From contig NZ_CP045318.1 of assembly GCF_009363255.1 (NCBI RefSeq), positions 1-64,000 on the forward strand: 64,000 bases of DNA. The letters are read 5' to 3'. Below are positions 1 to 11,851 of this stretch, one piece after another (within the stretch, counting starts at the first letter, position 1; each line of letters opens with the position of its first letter). A program made the translations under genes and the position numbers. The notes beneath the pieces are model-generated. The model was given only the letters and a program-made list of their open reading frames with translations. It was not told the DNA's origin and made no database searches. Source of the stretch: Roseivivax sp. THAF197b. Its GTDB lineage: Bacteria > Pseudomonadota > Alphaproteobacteria > Rhodobacterales > Rhodobacteraceae.

Positions 1-1371
1 ATGACACTGGAGCAATGGGGCACGGTTCAGGACAATTTGGCGCGGACGCTGGGCGAGAACAATTTCGCCACGTGGATCAAGCCACTCAAATTTGACGGCT
101 ACAAGGAAGGCGTCGCGGTTTTGCAGGCGCCAACGCATTTCGTCGGAAATTACGTTTCGCAGAATTTCGGGGACGCGATTCTTGCGGGGATCTCTCATAT
201 CGAGCCGGATGTGCGCCGCATCCAGTTCCGTGTCTCTCATGATCGCGCTGCGTCATCGCCTGCCTCCGCAACCGCACGTCCGTCCAAGCCTGCCGCCCCA
301 GCCGACGCCTCCACTAATGGCGCCGATCTTTTGCCGAGCGCCCCTCTCGATTCCCGGCTCACCTTCGACAATTTCGTGGTCGGCAAGCCCAACGAACTTG
401 CGAACGCGGCGGCGCGCCGGGTCGCCGAGGGCGGACCGGTCACCTTCAACCCGCTGTTCCTGCATGGCGGCGTGGGCCTTGGTAAGACCCACCTGATGCA
501 CGCCATCGCGCTGGAACTGCGCGCCCGCAATCCCGAGCTGAACGTTCTCTATCTCTCGGCCGAGCAGTTCATGTACCGCTTCGTCCAGGCGCTGCGTGAC
601 CGCCGCATGATGGATTTCAAGTCGCTCTTCCGTTCGGTCGACGTGCTCATGGTCGATGATGTCCAGTTCATCGCGGGCAAGGATTCCACGCAGGAAGAGT
701 TCTTCCATACGTTCAACACGCTCGTGGATCAGAACAAGCAGATCGTCATCTCCGCCGACCGCGCCCCGGACGAGATCAAGGATATGGAGAACCGGATCCG
801 CTCGCGCCTGCAATCGGGCCTTGTCGTGGATCTGCACCCGACCGATTACGAGCTGCGTCTCGGGATCCTGCAATCCAAGTGCGAAAGCCACGGGCAGCAC
901 TATCCCGATGTCGTCATTGAGGACGGCGTTCTGGCCTTCCTTGCGCACCGGATCTCGTCGAACGTGCGCGTGCTCGAAGGGGCACTGAACCGGCTTTATG
1001 CCTTCGCGTCGCTGGTGGGCAAACCGGTCACGCTGGAGCTGGCGCAGGATTGCCTGTCGGACGTGATCCGCGCGTCCGAGCGCAAGATCTCCGTCGAGGA
1101 AATCCAGCGCAAGGTCGCCGAGCATTATCATATCCGTCTGTCCGATCTGATCGGTCCGAAACGCGTGCGCAACTTCGCGCGTCCGCGCCAGGTGGCCATG
1201 TATCTCTGCAAGCAGATGACCGCCCGGTCCCTGCCCGATATCGGGCGCCGCTTCGGCGGGCGCGACCACACCACCGTCATGCACGGCGTGAAGCGGATCG
1301 AGGACCTGATGCGGTCGGATGCGCAGATTGCCGAAGACGTGGAATTGCTGCGCCGCGCGCTCGAGGAATGA
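1..1371 (+). CDS. dnaA: Chromosomal replication initiator protein DnaA
   Basis: 456 aa, a normal DnaA length. It binds DnaA boxes at oriC and opens the duplex in an ATP-dependent way. The AAA+ Walker A GGVGLGKT lies at residues 156-163, Walker B ends in Asp219-Asp220 (VLMVDDVQF), and the C-terminal DNA-binding signature GRDHTTVMHG lies near residue 420. A low-complexity Ala/Pro/Ser linker around residues 80-105 separates the DnaB-contact domain I from the ATPase. The window starts on its ATG, so the promoter and any upstream oriC cannot be seen. dnaN follows after about 140 bases. Confidence 0.98.
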   Translation: MTLEQWGTVQDNLARTLGENNFATWIKPLKFDGYKEGVAVLQAPTHFVGNYVSQNFGDAILAGISHIEPDVRRIQFRVSHDRAASSPASATARPSKPAAPADASTNGADLLPSAPLDSRLTFDNFVVGKPNELANAAARRVAEGGPVTFNPLFLHGGVGLGKTHLMHAIALELRARNPELNVLYLSAEQFMYRFVQALRDRRMMDFKSLFRSVDVLMVDDVQFIAGKDSTQEEFFHTFNTLVDQNKQIVISADRAPDEIKDMENRIRSRLQSGLVVDLHPTDYELRLGILQSKCESHGQHYPDVVIEDGVLAFLAHRISSNVRVLEGALNRLYAFASLVGKPVTLELAQDCLSDVIRASERKISVEEIQRKVAEHYHIRLSDLIGPKRVRNFARPRQVAMYLCKQMTARSLPDIGRRFGGRDHTTVMHGVKRIEDLMRSDAQIAEDVELLRRALEE

Positions 1372-1514
1372 GTCTCCGTCACCACAATTGACGCATAGCG
1401 GTCGCGTCCAGGCCCAGCGGCCTTGACGCCCCCGTGCAGACGTCGGACAAAACGGGAAACCTGACGGCGTGAGGACCTCCTCGCGCCGCATCGGTGTCTC
1501 TGGAGGGATAGATC

Positions 1515-2633
1515 ATGAAAGTCAGCATGGAGCGCGGGGCTCTGCTCAAGGCGGTGAGCCAGGCCCAATCCGTGGTCGAGCGGCGCAACACCATTCCGAT
1601 CCTCGCCAACGTGCTGATCGAGGCCGAAGGCGATACCGGGCAATTCCGCGCGACCGACCTCGATATCGAGGTGGTCGACAAGGCCCCGGCCCAGGTGGAG
1701 CGCGCAGGCGCCACGACGGTCTCGGCGGTGACGCTGCACGAAATCGTCCGTAAGTTGCCTGACGGCGCGCCCGTGACCCTGTCCGAGGACAGCGCGGCGG
1801 GGCGCCTCACGGTCGAGGCGGGTCGGTCGAACTTTTCGCTCGCGACGCTGCCCAAGGAAGACTTCCCGGTCATGGCGACCTCGGAATACGCCTCCAACTT
1901 CTCGATCAAGGCGGCCGTGCTGCGGCGGCTTTTCGACAAGTCGAAATTCGCGATCTCCACCGAAGAGACGCGCTACTACCTGAACGGCGTCTACATGCAT
2001 GTCGCGGAAAGCGCGGATGGCCGGGTTTTGCGCTGCGTGGCCACCGATGGTCATCGCCTTGCGCGCATCGATGCGGATCTGCCCCTGGGTGCGGATGACA
2101 TGCCGGGCGTGATCGTGCCGCGCAAGACCGTGGGCGAGCTGCGTAAGCTTCTCGACGATGATGACATGGATATCGCGGTGTCCGTCTCGGAGACCAAGGT
2201 GCGCTTCGCCACGCCCGACATCACCCTGACCTCCAAGGTCATCGACGGCACCTTCCCCGATTATACCCGCGTCATTCCGCAGGCGAATACGAAACGGCTG
2301 GAAGTGGATGCGTCCGAGTTCGCAAAGGCCGTGGACCGCGTTTCGACCGTCTCCTCCGAACGCTCCCGCGCGGTGAAGCTGCAACTTGACGAGGACCGGC
2401 TGGTCCTGTCGGTGAACGCGCCCGACAGCGGCGCCGCCGAAGAGGAACTCGCCGTGGCCTATGGCGACGAGCGGCTGGAGATCGGCTTCAACGCGAAATA
2501 CCTGCTCGAGATCGCGAGCCAGGTCGACCGCGAGAATGCCGTGTTCATGTTCAACTCGGCAGGCGATCCGACGCTGATGCGCGAAGGCACCGACGAAAGC
2601 GCGGTCTACGTGGTCATGCCGATGCGGGTGTGA
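1515..2633 (+). CDS. dnaN: DNA polymerase III beta subunit (sliding clamp)
   Basis: 372 aa, the usual length of the three-domain clamp that tethers Pol III to DNA. It begins MKVSMERGALLKAVSQAQ, has the clamp-fold strings TIPILANVLIEAE and FPDYTRVIPQ, and ends in the typical VVMPMRV. The ATG is preceded by GGAGGG at a good distance (TCTGGAGGGATAGATC). It sits in the conserved dnaA-dnaN-recF order. A strong terminator follows, so recF probably has its own promoter or depends on read-through. Confidence 0.97.
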   Translation: MKVSMERGALLKAVSQAQSVVERRNTIPILANVLIEAEGDTGQFRATDLDIEVVDKAPAQVERAGATTVSAVTLHEIVRKLPDGAPVTLSEDSAAGRLTVEAGRSNFSLATLPKEDFPVMATSEYASNFSIKAAVLRRLFDKSKFAISTEETRYYLNGVYMHVAESADGRVLRCVATDGHRLARIDADLPLGADDMPGVIVPRKTVGELRKLLDDDDMDIAVSVSETKVRFATPDITLTSKVIDGTFPDYTRVIPQANTKRLEVDASEFAKAVDRVSTVSSERSRAVKLQLDEDRLVLSVNAPDSGAAEEELAVAYGDERLEIGFNAKYLLEIASQVDRENAVFMFNSAGDPTLMREGTDESAVYVVMPMRV

Positions 2634-2658
2634 TCCGCGACGCTCAAGACTGTCCATC

Positions 2659-2691
2659 AGGCCCCGTGCGCTGCGCGGGGCCTTTGCTTTT
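2659..2691 (+). terminator. Rho-independent terminator after dnaN
   Basis: Perfect 8-bp stem AGGCCCCG/CGGGGCCT (2659-2666 and 2676-2683) with a 9-base loop, followed by the T-rich tract TTTGCTTTT. It lies 25 bases after the dnaN stop and before recF. Confidence 0.85.
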
Positions 2692-2718
2692 CCGGGCGGA
2701 GCGTCTTTAAAGCCGGAT

Positions 2719-3824
2719 ATGAACCTCGCTCTTCAGACGCTCACCCTGTCGCATTTCCGGTCGCATCGGCGGGCGGACATGGCCGTGGACACCCGGCCCG
2801 TCGCGATTTTCGGGCCGAATGGCGCGGGCAAGACGAACCTTCTGGAGGCCGTGTCGCTTTTCTCCCCGGGGCGAGGCATGCGGCGGGCCTCCGCGCAGGA
2901 CATGGCGCGCAGGCCGGAGGCGCTGGGCTGGAAGATCTCAGGCATCGTGGCGGGGCCGCAGGGCCGGTCGGAGGTCGCGTTCCTGTCCGAGAACGGCCAG
3001 CCCCGACAGGTGCGCATCGATGACAAGTCGCAGCCGCAGACGCAGCTCGGTCGAATTGCCCGGGTGTTGTGGCTGGTGCCCTCCATGGATCGGCTGTGGA
3101 TCGAGGGGGCGGAAGGGCGACGGCGCTTTCTCGACCGGATGACGCTGTCCTTCTTTCCCGATCACGCCGAGGCCAGCCTCGATTACGAGAAGGCCATGCG
3201 CGACCGCAACCGCCTGCTGAAGGACAATGTGCGCGATGCGCATTGGTATCGGGCCCTTGAGGCGCAGATGGCCCGCACCGGCGCCGTGATCGACGCGAAC
3301 CGCCGCGTGGCCCTGGCCCGTCTTGCAGATGCGCAGGACGGGGCGGAGACGGCGTTTCCAACCGCCACGCTCGACCTAGTCCACGCAGATGGCGACCTGC
3401 CCGAAGGCGAGGCGGCGCTGAGCAATGCGCTGGCGGCCTCGCGCCCGCGGGACCTGATGGCCGGGCGAACCCTGGTCGGCCCGCATCGCGCGGACCTCGT
3501 CGGGACGTTCGCAGCCAAGGGCGTCTTGGCGGCGGATTGCTCCACAGGGGAGCAGAAGGCGCTTTTGATCTCGCTCATTCTGGCCAATGCGCGGGCCATC
3601 GCCGCCGATTTCGGTGCGCCGCCCCTTCTGCTCCTCGATGAGGTGGCCGCGCATCTCGATGCAGGGCGTCGGGCCGCGCTTTACGCGGAGGTCACGGCGC
3701 TTGGTGCGCAGGCCTGGATGACTGGGACGGGGCCCGAATTGTTCGCCGAACTGGGCGACCGCGCGCAATATATCGAGGTGACCGAGACGGCGGGCGAAAG
3801 CCGGGTGACCCAGAAGGAGCAACC

Positions 3825-3828
<4 letters not shown>
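2719..3828 (+). CDS. recF: DNA replication/repair ATPase RecF
   Basis: 369 aa. It belongs to the RecF branch of SMC-like ABC ATPases, which loads RecA on gapped DNA. Walker A GPNGAGKT is at residues 32-39, the signature region STGEQKALLISLILANA near residue 265, and Walker B LLLLDEVAAHLD near residue 300. The N-terminal LTLSHFRSHR is typical of the family. Its stop overlaps the ATG of the LysE-family gene, implying translational coupling to a gene of unrelated function. Confidence 0.96.
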
Positions 3829-6943
<3,115 letters not shown>

Positions 6944-6955
6944 GGAATTGTAGGA

Positions 6956-7013
6956 TTGCGCAATACCTTGCGCGATACCCAAAATCTTGCGCGATTTCCG
7001 CATAGGTTTGCGC
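6956..7013. repeat. Cluster of four TTGCGC direct repeats after gyrB
   Basis: TTGCGC occurs at 6956, 6968, 6987 and 7008. The second and third copies share the longer unit CTTGCGCGAT. They start 13 bases after the gyrB stop, in a region with no convincing gene. The rest of 6944-7276 shows no recognised gene or RNA. Confidence 0.5.
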
Positions 7014-7258
7014 GCCAGTCTTTTCAGCCAAAAATGCGCTCTCCCAAGGCAAGATTGGAAAATGATGGGCGTAGACAGCGCGCCCACGACATTTTGGCCA
7101 CCGTCGCGTTTTCGCAACGTCAGGGACCAAAGCTGAAAGTGAACGTGCGGCGAGCTACAGATTGGTAGGCGTTTTGGGGGTCAGGCGAGCGGTCGTGCAC
7201 TTCCGCCGGCATACAGGTTGTACGCTCTCTGATTTCGGAGGCCCGCCGAGCAGACCCC

Positions 7259-7278
7259 AACCCTCGAAAAGGGGGGTT
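7259..7278. terminator. Possible bidirectional terminator between gyrB and the DMT gene
   Basis: Inverted repeat AACCC/GGGTT (7259-7263 and 7274-7278) between convergent gyrB and the DMT-family gene. The stem is short and there is no clear T-tract, so the call is weak. Confidence 0.3.
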
Positions 7279-8245
7279 ATTCCCGTCTCGCCTTGCGCCC
7301 GCGGTAATTCGCAACGCGCAAGGCGGCGGGCGCGATCGAGAAGCGCGACAGCGTGGTCATCACAGGTCGGACAACGGACCGTCCGCCCGTCTGCTCGCGG
7401 ACGACAATGTAAAGCCCCGAGGCGATCACCACGATGCTGCCGATCAGTGTCGAGTTATCGATTGTCTCGCCGAAGAGAAGCGCGCCAAATGCCGCGGCCC
7501 ACAGGATTTGGCTGTAGTTCATGGGCGACACAACCGCTGCCTCGCCGGATCGGAAAGCGGCAATGACGGTCAGCTGCGCCGAGAAGTTCAAGGCGGCAAC
7601 CAGCCCGAACAGCGCCAGGTGTTCAAGCGGTACTGGTTTGTAGACCGCGGGCAATGCCATCCCGGAAAGCACGAAGGCGGCCAGCATCGGATACAGCAGC
7701 AACACAGCGCTCCGCTCGACACCGGACACCTTGCGCCCGGACACCGCCGCCAGCGCGCCTCCGAAGGCGGCCCCGAACGCCGCGAGATGCCCGAGTCCCA
7801 GCTCGGTGCTGCTTCCCGGCCGAAGGATGATGAGCACGCCTGCAAACCCAACCAGGATTGCCACGAGCCGATGCGCCCCCAGCCGCTCGCCGAGGATGGG
7901 CCATGCAAGCAGGGTGATCATCAGTGGTGCGGTGAACAAAAGGCTGTAGACTTGGGCCAGCGGCAAAACGGCGAAGGCGTAGAATGCGCAGATCGAGTTC
8001 AGGATATAGCCTACCACGCGCAACCCCACCCAGAGCGGGCGGCGCGGTCTGAGGCTCGCTTCCGCCGGGTCGCTCATCAGCATCAACAGCGTGATCGGAA
8101 AACCGAACAGCACCAGGAAGAAGAGCGTCTGCAGCGGTGCATAGGTTTGCCCCAGCACCTTGATGACGATGTCATTCGTGGCATAGATCGCGTAGCCAAG
8201 CAGACCCAAGAGCGCGCCCTTGAGATTGGGGGTAAGGGCCTGCAT
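7277..8245 (-). CDS. DMT-superfamily (EamA) transporter
   Basis: 322 aa with about ten hydrophobic segments arranged as two EamA repeats, the standard layout of drug/metabolite exporters. The N-terminal LLGYAIYATNDIVIKVLGQ and the second-repeat stretch VSPMNYSQILWAAAFGALLF are typical. It probably exports a small metabolite across the inner membrane; the substrate is unknown. The ATG has a clear AAGGAG ribosome site. A perfect TGCCTG/CAGGCA inverted repeat at 8266-8283 lies just upstream in its leader. Confidence 0.85.
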   Translation of the reverse strand: MQALTPNLKGALLGLLGYAIYATNDIVIKVLGQTYAPLQTLFFLVLFGFPITLLMLMSDPAEASLRPRRPLWVGLRVVGYILNSICAFYAFAVLPLAQVYSLLFTAPLMITLLAWPILGERLGAHRLVAILVGFAGVLIILRPGSSTELGLGHLAAFGAAFGGALAAVSGRKVSGVERSAVLLLYPMLAAFVLSGMALPAVYKPVPLEHLALFGLVAALNFSAQLTVIAAFRSGEAAVVSPMNYSQILWAAAFGALLFGETIDNSTLIGSIVVIASGLYIVVREQTGGRSVVRPVMTTLSRFSIAPAALRVANYRGRKARRE

Positions 8246-8599
8246 GACGGGGTCTCCTTGAGAGGTGCCTGTGTTTCCAGGCAGCCACGTCGAATCGCGT
8301 GTGATCCCCCTCTACGCCTGCGTTTTGGGATGATCAACGCGGGCTTTTTGGCCCGGGTCAAAGCGGCGGTTTGCAGCGTGGTAATCAGCGTCCCGTCACT
8401 TGAACGAAACCTCAATCGCCGAGAAAGCTAATGTTTCACATCTGGCGTTCGTGTGGGGATCTTGATTCATCTGGCAGCTGAATCCAGGGCGAGGATTTTG
8501 GGCGGACAGCCGCCATTCGCTGCAAGTTGCACCAAAGTCCGCTGTGTGGACCGATTGGGGAGCAGGCGCACGCCACGTACTCGGCTGCAAGCAGGGTCC
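8246..8599. other. Intergenic stretch upstream of the DMT gene
   Basis: No gene recognised. It holds the leader of the minus-strand DMT gene with a 6-bp-stem inverted repeat (8266-8283), and a second short hairpin GGGC/GCCC around 8341-8354. The remainder probably includes the eroded left part of the IS3-like element; no orfA or terminal repeat is visible. Confidence 0.4.
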
Positions 8600-9451
8600 C
8601 TTTGCGCGTTTCGATCCAGATGATGTCGCGCACGCTGGGTGTGTCCCGCAGCGGACTCTATGCCTATCACAGCCGCTGCCCGAGTGCCCGGCAGGTTGTC
8701 GATGAGACACTGACCAAACGGATCGCGGCGATCCACAAGGCATCAAAAGAGACCTATGGAGCGCCCTGCTTTCAACCCGAGTTGGCCGATGAGGGCGTCT
8801 TTGTCGGTCGCAAGCGCATCGAGCGGCTGATGCAAGCCAAGGGCTTGAAGGGTGTCCGCCGCCGCAAGTTCATAGTGACTACAGAGCGCGATCCGAGGGC
8901 GCGCCCGGCAACTGATCTGGTTGACCGCAACTTCTATGCCGATGCGCCTAACCTGCTGTGGGTGGCCGACATCACCTTCGTGCCGACTTGGGCGGGCTTT
9001 CTGTATCTTGCGGTGGTGCTCGATGCCTTCAGCCGTCGTGTCATCGGCTGGGCCATGGGCACCCGGCAGAGAAGAACCCAGCTGGTGCTCGATGCGATGA
9101 ACATGGCGGTCGCACAGCGCAAACCTGTTAGCGTCATCCATCATAGCGACCAGGGCTCGTAACACACATCCGTGGCCTTCGGGCTCAGTTGCAAGGAAAT
9201 GGGCGTCCGAACATCCATGGGTTCGGTCGGCGATTGCTACGATAACGCGATGTGCGAGAGCTTCTTCGCCACCCTTTTGCAAACTCCTCGATCGCCGGAA
9301 GTTCAAAACCGTGGCTGAGGCCCGTGTCGCCTGCTTCGAGTTCATCGAAGGCTGGTACAACCCCTCGCGCCGCCATTCGGCTTTGGGATACAAGTCACCA
9401 ATCAATTACGAAAGGGCCGCCGCTGAAGGGCTGGAAACTGAAAGCCCATAA
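8600..9451 (+). pseudogene. Decayed IS3-family transposase OrfB
   Basis: The frame reads MMSRTLGVSRSGLYAYHSR, then the integrase-core strings LLWVADITFVPTWAGFLYL and VSVIHHSDQGS. A TAA at 9160 then replaces the Gln codon of the usual SQYTS. The frame continues (SVAFG, MGSVGDCYDNAMCESFFATL) until a 2-base loss near 9284 shifts it, after which ACFEFIEGWYNPSRRHSALGY is read to a TAA at 9449. The DDE residues are all still visible, but the gene needs a stop read-through and a frameshift, so it is dead. No OrfA or intact terminal repeats were found. Confidence 0.85.
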
Positions 9452-9482
9452 CCGTCCACGAGAGTGAACTCCAACTCCACTC

Positions 9483-9596
9483 AAACGCATCGACTGCCAA
9501 GCTAAAGGCGAGGCTATAAGAGCTGTCCCGCATATGCCCGTTATAGTCGATCCAGTCCGGCACGACGGTCGATTTGAAGTGGAAAAGCTTGCTCAT
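9483..9596 (-). pseudogene. N-terminal remnant of a hotdog-fold acyl-CoA thioesterase
   Basis: Only about 38 codons remain: FHFKSTVVPDWIDYNGHM then LAFSLAVDAF. This matches the N-terminus of thioesterases of the betainyl-CoA/carnitine-linked type, where WIDYNGHM is the hotdog signature. After Phe38 the reading frame runs into the IS3 remnant and the rest of the gene is gone. Its ATG overlaps the stop of the NTF2-like gene at 9593 (ATGA), so it was the second gene of that minus-strand operon. The specific thioesterase subtype is an inference from a short match. Confidence 0.65.
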
Positions 9597-10597
9597 GAGT
9601 CAGCAATCGCGACTGTACGTTTCAGGATGTCGACGCCCTGTGTTTTCCAGAAATGCAGGAGATCGATGAATATCCAATTCTCGGCAAGCTTTTTGCCATC
9701 CCGGCGGTAAATATCGATGACCCGCATCTCTCCGGGCCTGTCTGACCCAGGCATGCCCATGAAACCGCCTGAATGGCGCGCGGTGAAATTTGGCCAGCCG
9801 AAGAAGCCTCCATAATGCCCCTCTGCGAGCCGAGCGAGGTGGCGGGTCTTCGATCGGTCCTTGAAGGCCGCACGGAATGGGCCGGAATGTTGCTTTGCGT
9901 AGCGTTCGATCGTGTAGGTCGCGCCGATGCCTGCAGGCCCCCACCATACCATATCGTCAGTCCAGCTCTGGGCCAGCTCCTCCTCAAGCGGGAGACCTGA
10001 TTGCCATGTGCCCAAATCGCCGATCATCGCGTTGATCGTGGCGAGCGTCGCCTGGCCTTCGGCATCGAGGGCGTCATCAAAAAGCAATCCATCGTGCGTC
10101 AGTGGGCCGGGCTGTACCAGGTGGGCCGCGGTCTGAGGTGGAAAGGGATTGAGCCCGGCCTGCATCATCAGGTGCGGGATGTCGAAGTACATCGCTGTCT
10201 CTGCGATGCGTTCGTTCTCAATCCGGTTGAACTCGCAGTAACGCAAGAAAACCATTTTTCCGGTCGGTGCGATGCCCAGCCATGGCCGGTCGAATAGCCC
10301 CATCAGGTGGCCCATCGACACCACCCAGGTGCCGGTGAATCCGTCAATCTCGTTCTTGCCGGCAAAGAATATGTCCTGCCGACGTTGCATGCGGCTCAGC
10401 GACAGGCGCAGCGGTTTCCAGAACTGCTCCGCCACAGCTTCTGCCCCGGTCAGTTCGTCGAACGGGTGAAAGCCTCGCCACAACGCATCGGTGGCCATGA
10501 ATTCGGACAAAACATGGCCGATTCGGTTAGGAGATGCGCGCTCCAACGCTGAATACAGCGCGCGGACCAACCGTTTTTCTTTCTGAAAACTCATCAT
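9593..10597 (-). CDS. Two-domain NTF2/SnoaL-like protein 1
   Basis: 334 aa from the ATGATG at 10597; the frame is open 14 codons further but that start would lie upstream of a LacI-type operator. It contains two NTF2/SnoaL-like halves. The first ends around MGLFDRPWLGIAPTGKMVFL and the second has MVWWGPAGIGATYTIERYA, FFGWPNFTARHSGGFMG and ENWIFIDLLHFWKTQGVDIL. Sister proteins of the same design lie at 15105, 17979 and 20852. Such folds often act as isomerases, cyclases or dehydratases on small molecules; the reaction here is unknown. It is divergent from the ABC transporter operon across a shared promoter. Confidence 0.75.
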   Translation of the reverse strand: MMSFQKEKRLVRALYSALERASPNRIGHVLSEFMATDALWRGFHPFDELTGAEAVAEQFWKPLRLSLSRMQRRQDIFFAGKNEIDGFTGTWVVSMGHLMGLFDRPWLGIAPTGKMVFLRYCEFNRIENERIAETAMYFDIPHLMMQAGLNPFPPQTAAHLVQPGPLTHDGLLFDDALDAEGQATLATINAMIGDLGTWQSGLPLEEELAQSWTDDMVWWGPAGIGATYTIERYAKQHSGPFRAAFKDRSKTRHLARLAEGHYGGFFGWPNFTARHSGGFMGMPGSDRPGEMRVIDIYRRDGKKLAENWIFIDLLHFWKTQGVDILKRTVAIADS

Positions 10598-10609
10598 GAA
10601 TCCCGCATG

Positions 10610-10625
10610 TTGCATACGATTGCAA
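10610..10625. promoter_or_regulatory. LacI-family operator candidate, site 1
   Basis: TTGCATACGATTGCAA: palindromic arms TTGCA/TGCAA around a central CG, the classic LacI-family layout. It lies 12 bases upstream of the minus-strand NTF2-like gene. Confidence 0.6.
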
Positions 10626-10664
10626 AAAAACGTTGCCATACTGGTCGAAGCGAGTCTATCGTTT

Positions 10665-10680
10665 TTGAAAACGTATGCAA
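10665..10680. promoter_or_regulatory. LacI-family operator candidate, site 2
   Basis: TTGAAAACGTATGCAA: same 16-bp design and central CG as site 1, with the right half TATGCAA matching the inverted left half of site 1. Centre-to-centre spacing is 55 bp, about five helical turns. It lies 31 bases before the ABC ATPase start. Confidence 0.6.
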
Positions 10681-10711
10681 AATTTGCCAGCCATGTCTCA
10701 AGGGGGCTCAG

Positions 10712-11761
10712 ATGGCCGAAATACAGCTCCGAAATGTCTGTAAGCGGTGGGGGGGATTTGTCGGGGTCGATAATTTCGATCTGACGATCGCCGACCGTGA
10801 GTTCCTGGTGCTGCTGGGTCCGTCAGGTTGTGGCAAGACCACAACGATGCGGATGATCGCGGGTCTTGAGGATCCGTCGGATGGTGAGATCTGGATCGGC
10901 GATCGCAAGGTCAACGACTTGGAGCCCAAGGACCGCGATGTCGCGATGGTGTTCCAGAGCTACGCGCTTTACCCGAACCTGAATGTCTACGAGAACATCC
11001 GCTTTCCTCTGAAGGTGCGCGGCGTCGACCGTTCGACCCACGACGAAAAGGTGCGACGCGCCAGCGCTATGGTTGAACTGGACGATTTTCTGCACCGCAA
11101 GCCGGCGGAACTGTCCGGCGGTCAGCGCCAGCGCGTGGCTCTGGCTCGCGCCATCGTTCGTGAACCCAACGTGTTCCTGATGGATGAGCCGCTGTCGAAT
11201 CTCGACGCCAAGCTCAGGGTCTCGACCCGGGCGCAAATCAAGAACCTGTCCCACGAATTATCCGTCACCACAATCTACGTCACTCACGACCAGATCGAAG
11301 CCATGACGCTGGCCGACCGCGTGGTGGTGATGAAGAAAGGCATCGTCCAGCAGGTGGGCAGCCCGACTGAGATTTATGACTTCCCTGCCAACACCTTCGT
11401 TGCCAGCTTCATCGGATCGCCGGCGATGAACCTGATCGAAGGTTCTGCCGCGAATGGCTGCTTCACCGCGCCGGAGACCCGCATCGACGGGCTTTCCGCG
11501 CCGGACGGCACGGTCACGCTGGGCTTCCGAGCAGAGGATGCGCGGGTGGTCGAAAGCGGTGGGCAGATCAACGCGCCGATCTACACGCTCGAATTGCTGG
11601 GTGACGCAACCATGGTCACGGTGCGTCTGGGTAGGACGTTGGTCAGCGTGCGCGCTGACAAGGGGTTCCGTGCCGAGATCGGCGATATGGCCTCGATCCA
11701 AGTGCCCATCGACCATTGCCACCTGTTCGACGGCCAAACCGGCCAGCGTATCGGGAATTGA
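10712..11761 (+). CDS. CUT1-type ABC transporter ATP-binding protein
   Basis: 349 aa, the size of UgpC/MsmK/MalK-type ATPases with a C-terminal regulatory (TOBE/OB) part. Walker A GPSGCGKTTTMRM, Q-loop VFQSYALYPNLNVYENI, signature LSGGQRQRVALARAIV and Walker B FLMDEPLSNLDAKLR are intact. The ATG at 10712 follows GGGGGCTCAG and gives the family N-terminus MAEIQLRNVCKRWGG. It energises the importer encoded by the next three genes and opens the long island operon. A small hairpin follows its stop. Confidence 0.93.
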   Translation: MAEIQLRNVCKRWGGFVGVDNFDLTIADREFLVLLGPSGCGKTTTMRMIAGLEDPSDGEIWIGDRKVNDLEPKDRDVAMVFQSYALYPNLNVYENIRFPLKVRGVDRSTHDEKVRRASAMVELDDFLHRKPAELSGGQRQRVALARAIVREPNVFLMDEPLSNLDAKLRVSTRAQIKNLSHELSVTTIYVTHDQIEAMTLADRVVVMKKGIVQQVGSPTEIYDFPANTFVASFIGSPAMNLIEGSAANGCFTAPETRIDGLSAPDGTVTLGFRAEDARVVESGGQINAPIYTLELLGDATMVTVRLGRTLVSVRADKGFRAEIGDMASIQVPIDHCHLFDGQTGQRIGN

Positions 11762-11773
11762 TAAACTTTCTCT

Positions 11774-11789
11774 CTCGGGGTGACCCGAG
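11774..11789 (+). other. Short stem-loop between ABC ATPase and binding-protein genes
   Basis: Perfect CTCGGG/CCCGAG stem with a GTGA tetraloop, 12 bases after the ATPase stop. There is no T-tract, so it is more likely an mRNA-stability element than a terminator. Confidence 0.45.
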
Positions 11790-11851
11790 GGCAGTCAGCG
11801 GACGCGTGATTGCAGGGCGTGTCCACCCAACAGAAACGCAGGGAGAATGAC

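Noticed and set aside
1372..1514. Possible oriC between dnaA and dnaN
   Set aside because: I found no TTATCCACA-type DnaA boxes and no AT-rich unwinding stretch here; the origin, if near dnaA, would lie before the window start.
1128..2657. 509-codon minus-strand open frame over dnaA/dnaN
   Set aside because: Antisense shadow of dnaN and the dnaA end.
7162..7566. 134-codon plus-strand frame between gyrB and the DMT gene
   Set aside because: Mostly antisense to the DMT gene, Arg/Ser-rich, no ribosome site.
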